The notes beneath the pieces were generated by a model. That model was not told where the DNA came from, made no database searches, and saw nothing but the letters and a program-made list of their open reading frames with translations. Of a DNA stretch of 64,000 bases, positions 9,017 through 17,330 are shown one piece after another (positions within the stretch are counted from its first letter, which is position 1; every line of letters begins with the position of its first letter). Source of the DNA: Cupriavidus sp. MP-37. GTDB taxonomy: Bacteria; Pseudomonadota; Gammaproteobacteria; Burkholderiales; Burkholderiaceae. The position numbers and the translations under genes are program-made. The stretch covers positions 992,001 to 1,056,000 of the forward strand of contig NZ_CP085345.1 in NCBI RefSeq assembly GCF_020618415.1, written 5' to 3'.

Positions 9017-9883
9017 ATGACTGACGCCACCTCCGAACTCGAACGCCTGCGCGGTTGGATCGGCCGCAGCGAATCGCGCACCGAAACGCTGTCGCCGGAA
9101 CCGGTCGCCGGCCTCGCCGCCACCTTCGACCTCGATCCCGAAGCCATCGCCGCGGGCCCGCTGCCGCCGCTGTGGCACTGGCTCTACTTCCTGCCGCGCG
9201 CCCCGCAACACGAACTGGGCCGCGACGGCCACCCCACGCTCGGTGGCTTCATGCCCCCGGTGCCGCTGCCGCGCCGCATGTGGGCCGGCAGCGAGCTCAG
9301 CTTCAGCCATCCGCTGCATATCGGCGACACCGTCACGCGTACCTCCACCATCGCCGACGTGCAGTACAAGACCGGCCGCAGCGGCGAACTGTGGTTCGTC
9401 GCCGTCGACCATGAACTGACCGTCAACGGCAAGACCGCCGTCAACGAGCGCCACGACATCGTCTACCGCGCCATGCCGGACCCGTCCAAGCCGCAGCCGC
9501 CGCGCCCGCGCCTGGAACACACAGCGCAATGGCAGCGCACGCTGCAGGCGGACCCCGTCATGCTGTTCCGCTATTCGGCACTGACCTTCAACGGCCACCG
9601 CATTCACTATGACCGCAGCTATACCCGCGATGTAGAGGGCTATCCCGGGCTGGTGGTGCATGGGCCGATGCAGGCTATGCTGATGCTGGACCTGGTGGCG
9701 CGTGAGCAGCCCCAGGCGCGCGTGAAGCGCTTTGGGTTTCGGGGGCTGGCGCCGCTGTTTGATCAGGACACCATCATCGTTGGTGGCGCGGCCGATCCTG
9801 AGCAGCCGGGGCGGCTGGTGCTGTGGACGGGGGATGATGCTGGCGGGCAGGCGATGCAGGGGTGGGCGGAGGTGGAAAGTTAA
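9017..9883 (+). CDS. FAS1-type/MaoC double-hotdog hydratase, mesaconyl-CoA hydratase-like
   Basis: A 288-residue double-hotdog protein. The N-half carries 'LGGFMPPVPLPRRMWAGSEL' and 'IGDTVTRTSTI', matching the FAS1-like dehydratase domain. The C-half has 'FRYSALTFNGHRIHYDRSYT' and 'GYPGLVVHGPMQAMLML', the hydratase core. This is the architecture of mesaconyl-C4-CoA and itaconyl-CoA hydratases. The Met at 9017 is preferred to one at 8999 because AAGG lies about nine bases upstream. It is the last gene of the operon and a palindromic repeat follows. Confidence 0.85.
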   Translation: MTDATSELERLRGWIGRSESRTETLSPEPVAGLAATFDLDPEAIAAGPLPPLWHWLYFLPRAPQHELGRDGHPTLGGFMPPVPLPRRMWAGSELSFSHPLHIGDTVTRTSTIADVQYKTGRSGELWFVAVDHELTVNGKTAVNERHDIVYRAMPDPSKPQPPRPRLEHTAQWQRTLQADPVMLFRYSALTFNGHRIHYDRSYTRDVEGYPGLVVHGPMQAMLMLDLVAREQPQARVKRFGFRGLAPLFDQDTIIVGGAADPEQPGRLVLWTGDDAGGQAMQGWAEVES

Positions 9884-9912
9884 TGGCCTGAAGCCTTATC
9901 CGCTTCGCCGGT

Positions 9913-10040
9913 TTGCTCCCCTCGCCCGCTTGCGGGAGAGGGGCAGGGGGTGAGGGAAGGCGGTGGCATACTGCAGGCCATACTTCGTCAGACACGCCCG
10001 CCCTCACCCCAACCCTCTCCCGCACGCGGGAGAGGGAGCG
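9913..10040. repeat. GC-rich palindromic repeat pair (REP/BIME-like), copy 1
   Basis: Two inverted copies of a palindromic unit (core 'ctctcccgc-N-gcgggagagg' flanked by 'ggggtgaggg') face each other around a spacer of about 50 bp. The same unit recurs throughout the window at operon ends. The spacer 9884-10127 holds no gene. The likely role is transcript end or stability, or binding of a nucleoid protein, by analogy with enterobacterial REP elements. Confidence 0.8.
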
Positions 10041-10127
10041 AACAATCGGTCGGCCAAGTCCAGCGGTGCCCACAATCGACACCAGTGGCGCCTGCCACCT
10101 CAATGAACAGCGACCGCCCACGATGGG

Positions 10128-10478
10128 TTACTCGACCATCGCGTCCTCAATTCCCTCCGAGACGTCTTCTACCCTGTCGGCCAGCAATCCAAGAGAAGCT
10201 CGGCACAGCCCTCGCAAGGCATCCAACGTAGCCCCCTGCAAGGCTACGCCTCCCTCTTCCTGTGCATCGCATTCGCTGTGGGTCACCAACGTCAGCACGC
10301 ATGCAGTCCCTCGCGCAACCGCATCGGCCTGGTCTAACAGATTCAACAACAAGAGTTGCCGGGGAACAGGCAGCGCGTCCTTGCGCGCTGCACGGCGGGT
10401 TTCGGGACTAAACCGGGAGAGGGAATCATCAAGTCGAGGCGGGATAAAGGCGTCGGATTCGATGTTGGACTGATACAT
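10128..10478 (-). CDS. Hypothetical protein, 116 residues
   Basis: An acidic, Leu-rich soluble protein starting MYQSNIESDAF. This Met is chosen because GGAGG lies six bases upstream; longer in-frame extensions lack a ribosome site. It has no signal peptide or membrane segment. The middle 'PRQLLLLNLLDQADAVARG' and the end 'LGLLADRVEDVSEGIEDAM' look helical. I do not recognise a family. A GC-rich hairpin sits 28-62 bp before the start. The gene is isolated between repeat clusters and unrelated in composition to the catabolic genes. Confidence 0.55.
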   Translation of the reverse strand: MYQSNIESDAFIPPRLDDSLSRFSPETRRAARKDALPVPRQLLLLNLLDQADAVARGTACVLTLVTHSECDAQEEGGVALQGATLDALRGLCRASLGLLADRVEDVSEGIEDAMVE

Positions 10479-10505
10479 TGCTGACCTCCGTATCGTAGAT
10501 GTGGA

Positions 10506-10540
10506 GGCCCGCCGCTCATTCTCACCTGAGGTGGCGGGCC
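10506..10540 (-). promoter_or_regulatory. Hairpin in the leader of the 116-residue hypothetical gene
   Basis: GGCCCGCC (10506-10513) and GGCGGGCC (10533-10540) form an eight-base-pair stem around a 19-nt loop, 28-62 bp upstream of the start at 10478. It could be a leader RNA structure or an operator. The rest of 10541-10744 holds further short inverted repeats (for example CTCCTG/CAGGAG near 10700) and no gene I can support. Confidence 0.4.
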
Positions 10541-10763
10541 AGACAACGGGGGTGAGAAAACCGGACGATACAGCCGGCCCAGCCGAAGCTAGCCCCGCCC
10601 GGCCCGCCGTAAAGTGAAGGCGCACACAAGCGTAACGGACTTGAAAATTGCCGCTTGCGCGCCAGTCCGCTGTATCGTGAACCGGGTTCTCACACCCGAC
10701 TCCTGTTGATCAGGAGCCAGGCCAGTCTAGAGAACCCCGTCGTTCACAATCAAGGAGCAGATT

Positions 10764-10856
10764 GTGAAGGATGGATACGTCAGGTCAATCGCAGAAGTTG
10801 CCAAAGTTCTGAGGTGGGACAAGCCGCGCTTTGGCGAAGGCACGCGTCATGGTTGA
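10764..10856 (+). CDS. Possible 30-residue peptide with GTG start inside a hairpin
   Basis: GTG-initiated frame reading (M)KDGYVRSIAEVAKVLRWDKP and ending RFGEGTRHG. AAGGAG is placed six bases before the GTG. The Shine-Dalgarno lies in the loop and the start codon in the stem of a seven-base-pair hairpin, CACAATC (10745-10751) / GATTGTG (10760-10766). The peptide is basic and partly helical, with no recognised family. It may be a leader peptide or a chance frame; a hairpin placed this way is the main argument for function. Confidence 0.35.
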   Translation: MKDGYVRSIAEVAKVLRWDKPRFGEGTRHG

Positions 10857-10933
10857 CAGGCGTTGCCTCGATGGCTGGCGAGTCCCGGAAGGCGCGTGGA
10901 TAATTTCGACGCGTGGCTTCGTGGATGCGCCGG

Positions 10934-11090
10934 CCCTCACCCCCGCCCCTCTCCCGCAAGCGGGAGAGGGGAGCAAACCGGCAGCGGCAAGCAATCTCTC
11001 AGCCGTTTCATTTGCCTCCGGCTTTCAAACTCCCGCGTGCGCACTCCCTCTCCCGCTTGCGGGAGAGGGTTGGGGTGAGGGCGGGAGTAT
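10934..11090. repeat. GC-rich palindromic repeat pair, copy 2
   Basis: One unit at about 10934-10975 and an inverted partner at about 11050-11090, separated by roughly 75 bp of non-coding sequence. The following stretch to 11249 contains no gene I can support. Confidence 0.75.
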
Positions 11091-11249
11091 CAACGAAGCG
11101 AAGGCTATCGCTTTTGCCACCGCTTTCAGCGGCAGCAGCGCTACGAAATGCGACCAGCTCAATTGTCGTGACAGCGTCGCGACAATTGGCTCTTGCGGAA
11201 ACGCGGTGGCGAATTGCACCATTTTGCGCAGGTTCCATGCACCTCTCCG

Positions 11250-11278
11250 AAAACAAAAAAGCCGGCGTTTTCGCCGGC
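11250..11278 (-). terminator. Intrinsic terminator of the Bug-protein gene
   Basis: On the minus strand the stem GCCGGCGA/TCGCCGGC type (11261-11278) is followed by a T-rich run read from the A-tract 11250-11260. It lies 24 bp after the stop of the solute-binding protein gene, which fits a Rho-independent terminator for the ligase-Bug transcript. Confidence 0.8.
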
Positions 11279-11301
11279 CCTTCCGCAACATCCACAAGCA
11301 T

Positions 11302-12273
11302 TCAATCCGCCTGAATCCCCGCCTTCTTCACCACCCCACCCCACAACGCCAGCTCCCGCTGAATCCTGTCCCCCAGCGCCTTCGGCGTACTGATATTCAC
11401 GTCATACCCCCCAGCACTCATCCGCTGCCGGAAAGCAGCATCCTCCCCCACCGCCTTCTGCGCCTTGACCAGCCTGTCGACCACATCGGCCGGCAGCTTC
11501 TGCGGTCCCACCAGCGCATACCAGCCGGTCAGGTCATAGTCCTTCTGCCCCGACTCGATCATGGTCGGCACGTTCGGCAATGCCGGGTTGCGCGTCTTGG
11601 AGGTGACCGCCAGCGCGCGCACCTTGCCGCCGTTGATATGGCCGATGGCCGTGCCGGTGATATCGAACATGAAGGTGACCTTGCCGCTCATCACGTCGGC
11701 CATCGCCGGCGCATTGCCCTTGTACGGCACGTGCAGCATCTTCACGTTGTTCATCTGCGCCAGCAGTTCCGCCGACAGGTGGTTCGACGCCCCCACGCCC
11801 GCCGAGCCGAACGACACGCCTTCAGGATTCTTGCGCGCGTAAGCGACCAGCTCGCCCACGTTCTTCGCCGGGAAATCCTTGTTCACCAGCAGCACGTTGG
11901 TGTAGTCGGTGATCAGCCCGATGTAGGTGAAGTCCTTGACCGGATTGAAGTTGACCGAGTGCTGGATCAACGGCGTCATGGTCATGGTGGGGCTGGCGAC
12001 GAAGTACAGCGTGTAGCCGTCCGGCGCCGCCTTAGCGGTCATGTCGGCGGCGATGGCGCCGCTGGCGCCGGCGCGGTTGTCCACCACCACCGGCTGCTTC
12101 AGCACGCGGCCGAGCTGCTCGGCGTAGATGCGCGCGGCGGTGTCGACCGGGCCGCCGGGCGCGTAGCCCACCAGCAGCTTGACCGGGCGCGACGGATAAG
12201 CGTCGGCGGCCCAGGCCGCGCCTTGCAGCAGCAGCGTGGCAGTCAGCGCGGCCAGCGTCTTCCATGTTTTCAT
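11302..12273 (-). CDS. Bug/TctC-family periplasmic solute-binding protein
   Basis: A 323-residue protein with a clear Sec signal peptide (MKTWKTLAALTATLLLQGAA, cleavage after AWA about residue 22). It then has the Bug/TctC pattern 'YPSRPVKLLVGYAPGGPVDTAAR', 'VVVDNRAGASGAIAADM', 'VPYKGNAPAMADVMSGKVTFMF' and 'LPNVPTMIESG'. GGAGGAG lies eight bases before the ATG. Such proteins bind carboxylates and usually feed TctAB transporters, but none is encoded nearby, so it may be an orphan binding or sensing component. It follows an acyl-CoA ligase gene on the same strand, suggesting uptake of the acid that the ligase activates. Confidence 0.93.
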   Translation of the reverse strand: MKTWKTLAALTATLLLQGAAWAADAYPSRPVKLLVGYAPGGPVDTAARIYAEQLGRVLKQPVVVDNRAGASGAIAADMTAKAAPDGYTLYFVASPTMTMTPLIQHSVNFNPVKDFTYIGLITDYTNVLLVNKDFPAKNVGELVAYARKNPEGVSFGSAGVGASNHLSAELLAQMNNVKMLHVPYKGNAPAMADVMSGKVTFMFDITGTAIGHINGGKVRALAVTSKTRNPALPNVPTMIESGQKDYDLTGWYALVGPQKLPADVVDRLVKAQKAVGEDAAFRQRMSAGGYDVNISTPKALGDRIQRELALWGGVVKKAGIQAD

Positions 12274-12328
12274 TTATGTTCTCCTCCAGGGATGGCTGTA
12301 GTGCCCGGGGCCCCGTGCCCCGGGGGCT

Positions 12329-13849
12329 TTAGTCGAGCATGGCGCGCAGCGGCTGCTTGAGCAGCTTGCCGCTCGCCGTGGTCGGAATCACGTCGACGGT
12401 GCGGACTTCGGCGGGCCGCTTGTACGGGGCCAGGCTCTCGCGCAGGTAGGTGTCCAGCGCCTTGCGGTCAAGCTCGGCGCCTTCCTGCAGTTCGATAAAG
12501 GCCACTACCTCTTCGTTGCCGTCGCCCGTGGTGCGCCCCACCACCGCGGACTGGCGCACGCCGGCAAAGGCATTGATCACCGACTCCACTTCGATCGGAT
12601 ACACGTTGAAGCCGGAACGGATGATCAGGTCCTTGGAGCGGCCCGATATGAACAGCGCGCCGTCGGCGTCGAGATAGCCGAGGTCGCCGGTATTGAGCCA
12701 GCCGCCGGGCAGCAGCGCCTCGGCGGTCTGTTCGGGATTGCGGTAGTAGCCCAGCATCACGCCCGGGCCGCGCACGCGGATCTGGCCGCGTTCGCCCGCG
12801 GGCAGCGGCTTGCCTTCGGCATCGGTGATGGCGATCTGCACGCCTTCGACGATATAGCCGGCCGAGCAATCGGCGCGCGGCGCGTCCATGCGCGTGATGA
12901 AGAGCGAGCCGGCGTATTCGGTAATGCCGTAGCCGTGGTGCAGCGGCTGGCCGAACAGCGTTTCGACGTCGCGCTTGAGCGTGGGATCGAGCGGCGCGCC
13001 GCCAGTGTAGAGGTAGCGCAGGCGCGGATAGGCGCCGGGCTTCACGCCCAGCGCGGGCGCCACCGCCATGATGCGCGTGAACATGGTCGGCACGCCCTGC
13101 AGGATGGTGACGCCGGGCGCGGCCAGGGCCTCGAACACTTCATTGGCGTCGAAGCGTGGGCGCAGGAACAGGCCGGCGCCGGCGTACAGCGTGGCCATCA
13201 GCACCGTGGCGATGCCGAAGATATGCGACATCGGCAGCGCGCCGTAGGCCACGTCGGCCGGGCCCATGTCGCGCGAGGTGGCCGAGATGCGCGCGAACTG
13301 CGTCAGCCCGGCGTGCGGCACCATCACGCCCTTGGGAGCCCCGGTGGTGCCGGAGGTATAGATCAGCGTGGCGACGCGGCGGGCCAGTTCGGCGGGCTCG
13401 CGCTGCGGCGCGCTGTGCGCCCGCGCGACGCGCATGCCGTCGTGATAGACCGCGCAGCCGGTGGCTTGTGCGCCCAGACGCTCGCCATGCGCCGCGGCAA
13501 CGTCGGAAACATGGCCGGTGAACAGCACCAGCGCCGGCCGCGCGTGGTCGCGGATATTGTCGATCTCGCGCGCGGACAGGCGCGCGTTGACGTTGATCGG
13601 CCACGCGTGCAGCCGGCTGCAGGCGAACAGCGTCACCACCATCTCGTTGCAGTTCTCGCCGACCACCATGACGCGGTCGCCCTCGCCCACACCCTGCGCC
13701 GCCAGCCAGTCACGGGCGGCTTCGATGCGGCGCCACAACTCGCCATAGCTGATGACGGCACCGTTCTCGTACAGGCATGGCGCCTGCGGTGTCTGCGTGG
13801 CCCAATGGGCGGGGATCTCGTGGATGAATCGGGGGCGGAAGGAAGACAT
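12329..13849 (-). CDS. AMP-forming acyl-CoA ligase
   Basis: A 506-residue ANL-superfamily ligase, starting MSSFRPRFIHEIPAHWATQT. Signatures in order are the P-loop 'TLIYTSGTTGAPKGVM', 'GYGITEYAGS', the hinge region 'LNTGDLGYLDADGALFISGRSKDLI' and the C-terminal catalytic Lys in 'TTASGKLLKQPL'. It activates an unknown carboxylate with ATP and CoA. The Bug gene lies 55 bp downstream, across a GC-rich hairpin (about 12303-12327). It is divergent from a two-subunit acyl-CoA dehydrogenase. The ribosome site is weak, so a slightly different start cannot be excluded. Confidence 0.88.
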   Translation of the reverse strand: MSSFRPRFIHEIPAHWATQTPQAPCLYENGAVISYGELWRRIEAARDWLAAQGVGEGDRVMVVGENCNEMVVTLFACSRLHAWPINVNARLSAREIDNIRDHARPALVLFTGHVSDVAAAHGERLGAQATGCAVYHDGMRVARAHSAPQREPAELARRVATLIYTSGTTGAPKGVMVPHAGLTQFARISATSRDMGPADVAYGALPMSHIFGIATVLMATLYAGAGLFLRPRFDANEVFEALAAPGVTILQGVPTMFTRIMAVAPALGVKPGAYPRLRYLYTGGAPLDPTLKRDVETLFGQPLHHGYGITEYAGSLFITRMDAPRADCSAGYIVEGVQIAITDAEGKPLPAGERGQIRVRGPGVMLGYYRNPEQTAEALLPGGWLNTGDLGYLDADGALFISGRSKDLIIRSGFNVYPIEVESVINAFAGVRQSAVVGRTTGDGNEEVVAFIELQEGAELDRKALDTYLRESLAPYKRPAEVRTVDVIPTTASGKLLKQPLRAMLD

Positions 13850-14208
13850 GGTGCTGGTGGATCTCTCGAATGCAGGCTGAGTCGGATATGCGGCGGAATG
13901 CACCCGGCCACATGAAACTGGCTGCATCAGTTTGCGGCAAGCCCCGCGCCTCAGCCATTTGGAATTCACTAAGGTCGTGTTCGTCCCGGCCAGGGTCCGT
14001 CCGGCGCGCGCCATGACGGGCGCTGACGCGCATGTGGTTCCGCCTCCGCGAAGGACGCCTTTAGTATTGATAAAGCAACGAATCACGGGCCGCCCATACA
14101 ATCGGCCGGCACAGCAAGGGTTTTCGCCATGGCGCGCTGCACAACCACGCGGCACTACCGGTTTGCGCGCCTGCGCCGCGAAGCCCGCGTACCACAGGGG
14201 ACATTCAG
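13850..14208. other. Divergent promoter region, no gene
   Basis: The 359 bp separate the minus-strand ligase from the plus-strand acyl-CoA dehydrogenase pair and must hold both promoters. I see no repeat of the window's GC-rich family, no steroid-type TAGTCC motif and no convincing small gene. Confidence 0.6.
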
Positions 14209-15402
14209 ATGGATTTGCGTTTCACCGCCGAGGAACAGGCCTTCCGCGAGGAAGTCCGCGCTTTCGTGCAGGCCAGGCTGCCGGAAGACATCCGCAACAA
14301 GGTGCTCAACCACCAGCGCGTGGAGAAGGACGACTACGTCCGCTGGCACCGCATCCTGCAGGCGCAGGGCTGGGGCGCCCCCACCTGGCCGAAGCAATGG
14401 GGCGGCACCGGCTGGACCGCGCTGCAGCGGCTGATCTTCGAGATCGAGACCTTCCGCGCCGGCGCGCCGCGGCTGCTGCCGTTCGGGCTGACCATGATCG
14501 GCCCGGTGCTGATGAAGTACGCCAGCCCCGCGATGCAGCAGCGTTTCCTGCCGCGCATCCCGGGCGTGGAAGACTTCTGGTGCCAGGGCTATTCCGAGCC
14601 GGGCTCGGGCTCCGACCTGGCCTCGCTGAAGACCCGCGCGGTGCGCAAGGGCGACAAGTACATCGTCAACGGCCAGAAGACCTGGACCACGATGGCCCAC
14701 TTTGCCGACTGGATCTTCTGCCTGGTGCGCACCGATCCCGAGGCCAAGGCGCAGGAAGGCATTTCGATGCTGCTGATCGACATGAAGTCGCCCGGCGTGA
14801 CGGTGCGTCCGATCACCACGCTCGACGGCGGCCACGACGTCAACGAGACCTGGTTCGAAGACGTGGAAGTGCCGGTCGAGAACCTGGTCGGCGAAGAGAA
14901 CCGCGCCTGGACCTACGCCAAGTACCTGCTCGGCCATGAGCGCACCGGCATCGCCGGCATCGGCCATTGCCACCGCGAGCTGCGCCAGCTCAAGCACTAC
15001 GCCGCCCAGACCACCGACGGCGCCGGCCGCCCGCTGATCGAAGACGTGCGCATGCGCGACAAGATCGCCCGCGTCGAGATGGACATCATGGCGCTGGAAA
15101 TGCTGCTGCTGCGCGTCGCCACGCAGGCCGCCGGCACGCCGGGGCCGGAAGCGTCGATCGTCAAGATCCGCGGCTCGGAGGTGCAGCAGGACCTCGCCAT
15201 GCTGATGATGGAAGTGGCCGGCCCCAACGCGTGGCCGTACTCGCCGGACTGGCTCGAGCCCGGCGCGACGCAGCCGGTATCGGGCCCCGCGTGGGCCGCA
15301 CCGGCCGCCTCCACCTACTACGACATGCGCAAGACCTCGATCTACGGCGGCGCGACCGAAGTGCAGAAGAACATCATCTCCAAGATGATCCTGGGTTTCT
15401 GA
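14209..15402 (+). CDS. Acyl-CoA dehydrogenase, large subunit (pimeloyl-CoA dehydrogenase type)
   Basis: A 397-residue subunit with the full catalytic pattern: 'LPRIPGVEDFWCQGYSEPGSGSDLASLKTRAV', 'VNGQKTWTTMAHFADWIFCLVRT', and the C-terminal 'TSIYGGATEVQKNIISKMILGF'. It resembles the large subunit of PimC/PimD-type dehydrogenases and of the heteromeric enzymes that act on dicarboxyl-CoA or steroid side-chain CoA esters. A second acyl-CoA dehydrogenase gene follows after 13 bp, and the two probably form an alpha2beta2 enzyme. GGGGA precedes the ATG. Confidence 0.9.
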   Translation: MDLRFTAEEQAFREEVRAFVQARLPEDIRNKVLNHQRVEKDDYVRWHRILQAQGWGAPTWPKQWGGTGWTALQRLIFEIETFRAGAPRLLPFGLTMIGPVLMKYASPAMQQRFLPRIPGVEDFWCQGYSEPGSGSDLASLKTRAVRKGDKYIVNGQKTWTTMAHFADWIFCLVRTDPEAKAQEGISMLLIDMKSPGVTVRPITTLDGGHDVNETWFEDVEVPVENLVGEENRAWTYAKYLLGHERTGIAGIGHCHRELRQLKHYAAQTTDGAGRPLIEDVRMRDKIARVEMDIMALEMLLLRVATQAAGTPGPEASIVKIRGSEVQQDLAMLMMEVAGPNAWPYSPDWLEPGATQPVSGPAWAAPAASTYYDMRKTSIYGGATEVQKNIISKMILGF

Positions 15403-15415
15403 AGGGATAGCTGAC

Positions 15416-16543
15416 ATGGACTTCACCTACAGCGAAGAGCAACAGATGCTGGCGGACAGCCTGCGCCGCTTCATCGATACCGAATACACCTTCGAGGCCC
15501 GCCGCAAGAGCGCGCGCCAGGGCGAAAGCCTGGACCGCGGCGTGTGGAGCAAGCTGGCCGAGATGGGCGTGCTGGGCCTGACCGTGCCGGCCGACTTCGG
15601 CGGCTTCGGCGAAGGCCCCGCCAGCCAGCTGGTGGTGCAGCGCGAGCTGGGCCGCGGCCTGGTGCTGGAGCCGGTCACGCCCAGCGGCGTGATGGCCGCC
15701 GCGATCCTGTCGGCCCACGGCAGCGACACGCAAAAGCAGGAATGGCTGCCGGCGATCGCGTCGGGCGAGCGCATCGTCACGCTGGCCTACCTGGAGCCGA
15801 CCACGCGCTACCGCCCGGAATCGGCCCGCGCCAGCGCCGAGCGCAGCGGCGACGGCTACGTGATCAGCGGCACCAAGAGCGTGGTCTGGCACGGCGCCGC
15901 CGCCGACGCCTACCTGCTGACCGCGCGCGTATCGGGCAGCAACGAGATCGCGCTGTTCCTGGTGCCGCGCGACAGCAAGGGCCTGACGGTGACCGCCTAC
16001 CCGACCATCGACGGCCTGCGCGCCGCCGACCTGTCGCTGCAGAACGTCACCGTGCCGGCCAGCGCGCTGGTGGGCCAGCCCGCCGACGGCCTGGCGGCGC
16101 TCGGCGTCGGCCTGGAGCACGGCATCGCCGCGCTGTGCGCCGAGGGCGCGGGCGCAATGGAAAAGCTGATCCAGATCACCGGCGAATACCTCGGCACGCG
16201 CCAGCAGTTCGGCAAGCCGCTGGCCAGCTTCCAGGCGCTGCAGCACCGCATGGCCGACATGCTGGTGCAGAAGGAGCTGGCGCTGTCGATGGCCTACGTC
16301 GCCGCGCAGGCGCTGGATGAAACGGATCCCGCCGCGCGCCGGCGCATGCTGTCCGCCGCCAAGGTGACGGTGGCCCGCGCCGGCCGCTTCGTCGGCCAGC
16401 AAGCGGTGCAGCTGCACGGCGGCATGGGCATGACCGACGAGCTGTCGGTGGGTGACTACTTCAAGCGCCTGACCATGCTCGACCAGCTGCTGGGCGACAG
16501 CGACTACCATCTGCAGCGCTTCGGCGAAGTGATGGAAGCCTGA
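15416..16543 (+). CDS. Acyl-CoA dehydrogenase, small subunit (pimeloyl-CoA dehydrogenase type)
   Basis: A 375-residue partner of the preceding subunit. It keeps the acyl-CoA dehydrogenase fold: 'LGLTVPADFGGFGEGPASQLVV', 'RQQFGKPLASFQALQHRMADM' and 'QAVQLHGGMGMTDELSVGDYFKRL'. The central glycine/serine loop is divergent ('YLEPTTRYRPESARA' in place of the usual T-E-P-x-x-G-S-D), as in non-catalytic partners of heterotetramers. It is the last gene of the pair; the IS3-family element is inserted 208 bp downstream. Confidence 0.88.
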   Translation: MDFTYSEEQQMLADSLRRFIDTEYTFEARRKSARQGESLDRGVWSKLAEMGVLGLTVPADFGGFGEGPASQLVVQRELGRGLVLEPVTPSGVMAAAILSAHGSDTQKQEWLPAIASGERIVTLAYLEPTTRYRPESARASAERSGDGYVISGTKSVVWHGAAADAYLLTARVSGSNEIALFLVPRDSKGLTVTAYPTIDGLRAADLSLQNVTVPASALVGQPADGLAALGVGLEHGIAALCAEGAGAMEKLIQITGEYLGTRQQFGKPLASFQALQHRMADMLVQKELALSMAYVAAQALDETDPAARRRMLSAAKVTVARAGRFVGQQAVQLHGGMGMTDELSVGDYFKRLTMLDQLLGDSDYHLQRFGEVMEA

Positions 16544-16574
16544 ACCGCTGCGGCGTCATTGGCATCGAACCTTC

Positions 16575-16722
16575 CAACTCCCGATTGCGTGCTCCCTCTC
16601 CCGCTTGCGGGAGAGGGTTGGGGTGAGGGCTGGAGCGTCATACGAAGTGCAGGCTGTCGCTATTGCCACCGTCCACCCTCACCCCCGGCCCCTCTCCCGC
16701 AAGCGGGAGAGGGGAGCAACCC
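16575..16722. repeat. GC-rich palindromic repeat pair, copy 3
   Basis: Two inverted units flank a spacer with the recurring 'cgaagtg-aggctgtcgctattgc' sequence. The pair sits between the acyl-CoA dehydrogenase gene and the left end of the IS3-family element, which lies 30 bp beyond it. Confidence 0.8.
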
Positions 16723-16796
16723 AACTGTCAGGCACTCCGAAAGCCGGGCACTGAACTGCACCCCAAAAGTTGGACACCAACTTTTGGGGTGTTTTC

Positions 16797-17330
16797 ATGT
16801 ATAGGTACACCGAGCAGTTCAGACTGTCGGTCATCAAGGAATATCTGCGCGGGCAGGTAGGAGCTGGTGCGCTTGCCAAGCGCCATGGAATAGACGACGG
16901 GACGGTGCGACGCTGGGTGGCAGCCTATCGGCTGCACGGTGAAGCCAGCCTGAGGCGCAGGTACAAGACCTACAGCGCCGAGTTCAAGCTCTCGGTGCTT
17001 GAGCGGATGCGCCGCCAAGGCTTGTCGCATCGGGAAGTGGCGGCACTGTACGACATTCGCAATATCGGCGCCATTGGTGTGTGGGAACGCCAGTATGATG
17101 CTGGGGGTTTAGAAGCTCTGACGCCTCGGCCTAAGGGGCGGCGGCCCAGCAAGATGCCACAACGGACTCCCAAGACAAAGCCATCGCGGTCTTCAGACGA
17201 CCGTACGCGCACACGCGAGGAACTCCTTGAAGAGTTGAACTACCTGCGCATGGAGAACGCGTACCTAAAAAAGCTCGAAGCCTTGGTTCAAGCGAGCAAG
17301 ACATCTGCGCAACCCAAAAGGCGCAAATAG
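16797..17330 (+). CDS. IS3-family OrfA
   Basis: A 177-residue DNA-binding protein with two tandem helix-turn-helix units ('VIKEYLRGQVGAGALAKRHG...VRRW' and 'VLERMRRQGLSHREVAALYD') and a C-terminal leucine-zipper-like 'LLEELNYLRMENAYLKKLEAL'. The frame contains A-AAA-AAG at 17267-17273, the canonical -1 slippery heptamer, which lets some ribosomes continue into orfB to make the OrfAB transposase. The start codon lies just after a 13-bp hairpin that should limit translation from read-through transcripts. Confidence 0.93.
   Translation: MYRYTEQFRLSVIKEYLRGQVGAGALAKRHGIDDGTVRRWVAAYRLHGEASLRRRYKTYSAEFKLSVLERMRRQGLSHREVAALYDIRNIGAIGVWERQYDAGGLEALTPRPKGRRPSKMPQRTPKTKPSRSSDDRTRTREELLEELNYLRMENAYLKKLEALVQASKTSAQPKRRK

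Noticed and set aside
16559..16804. Short frames through the palindromic repeats, found also at 43110-43586, 52258-52752 and 60904-61377
   Set aside because: Their products consist of repeated 'LSRKRER' and 'PLPLAGEG' type strings that arise from the repeat sequence in every copy, which is not protein conservation.
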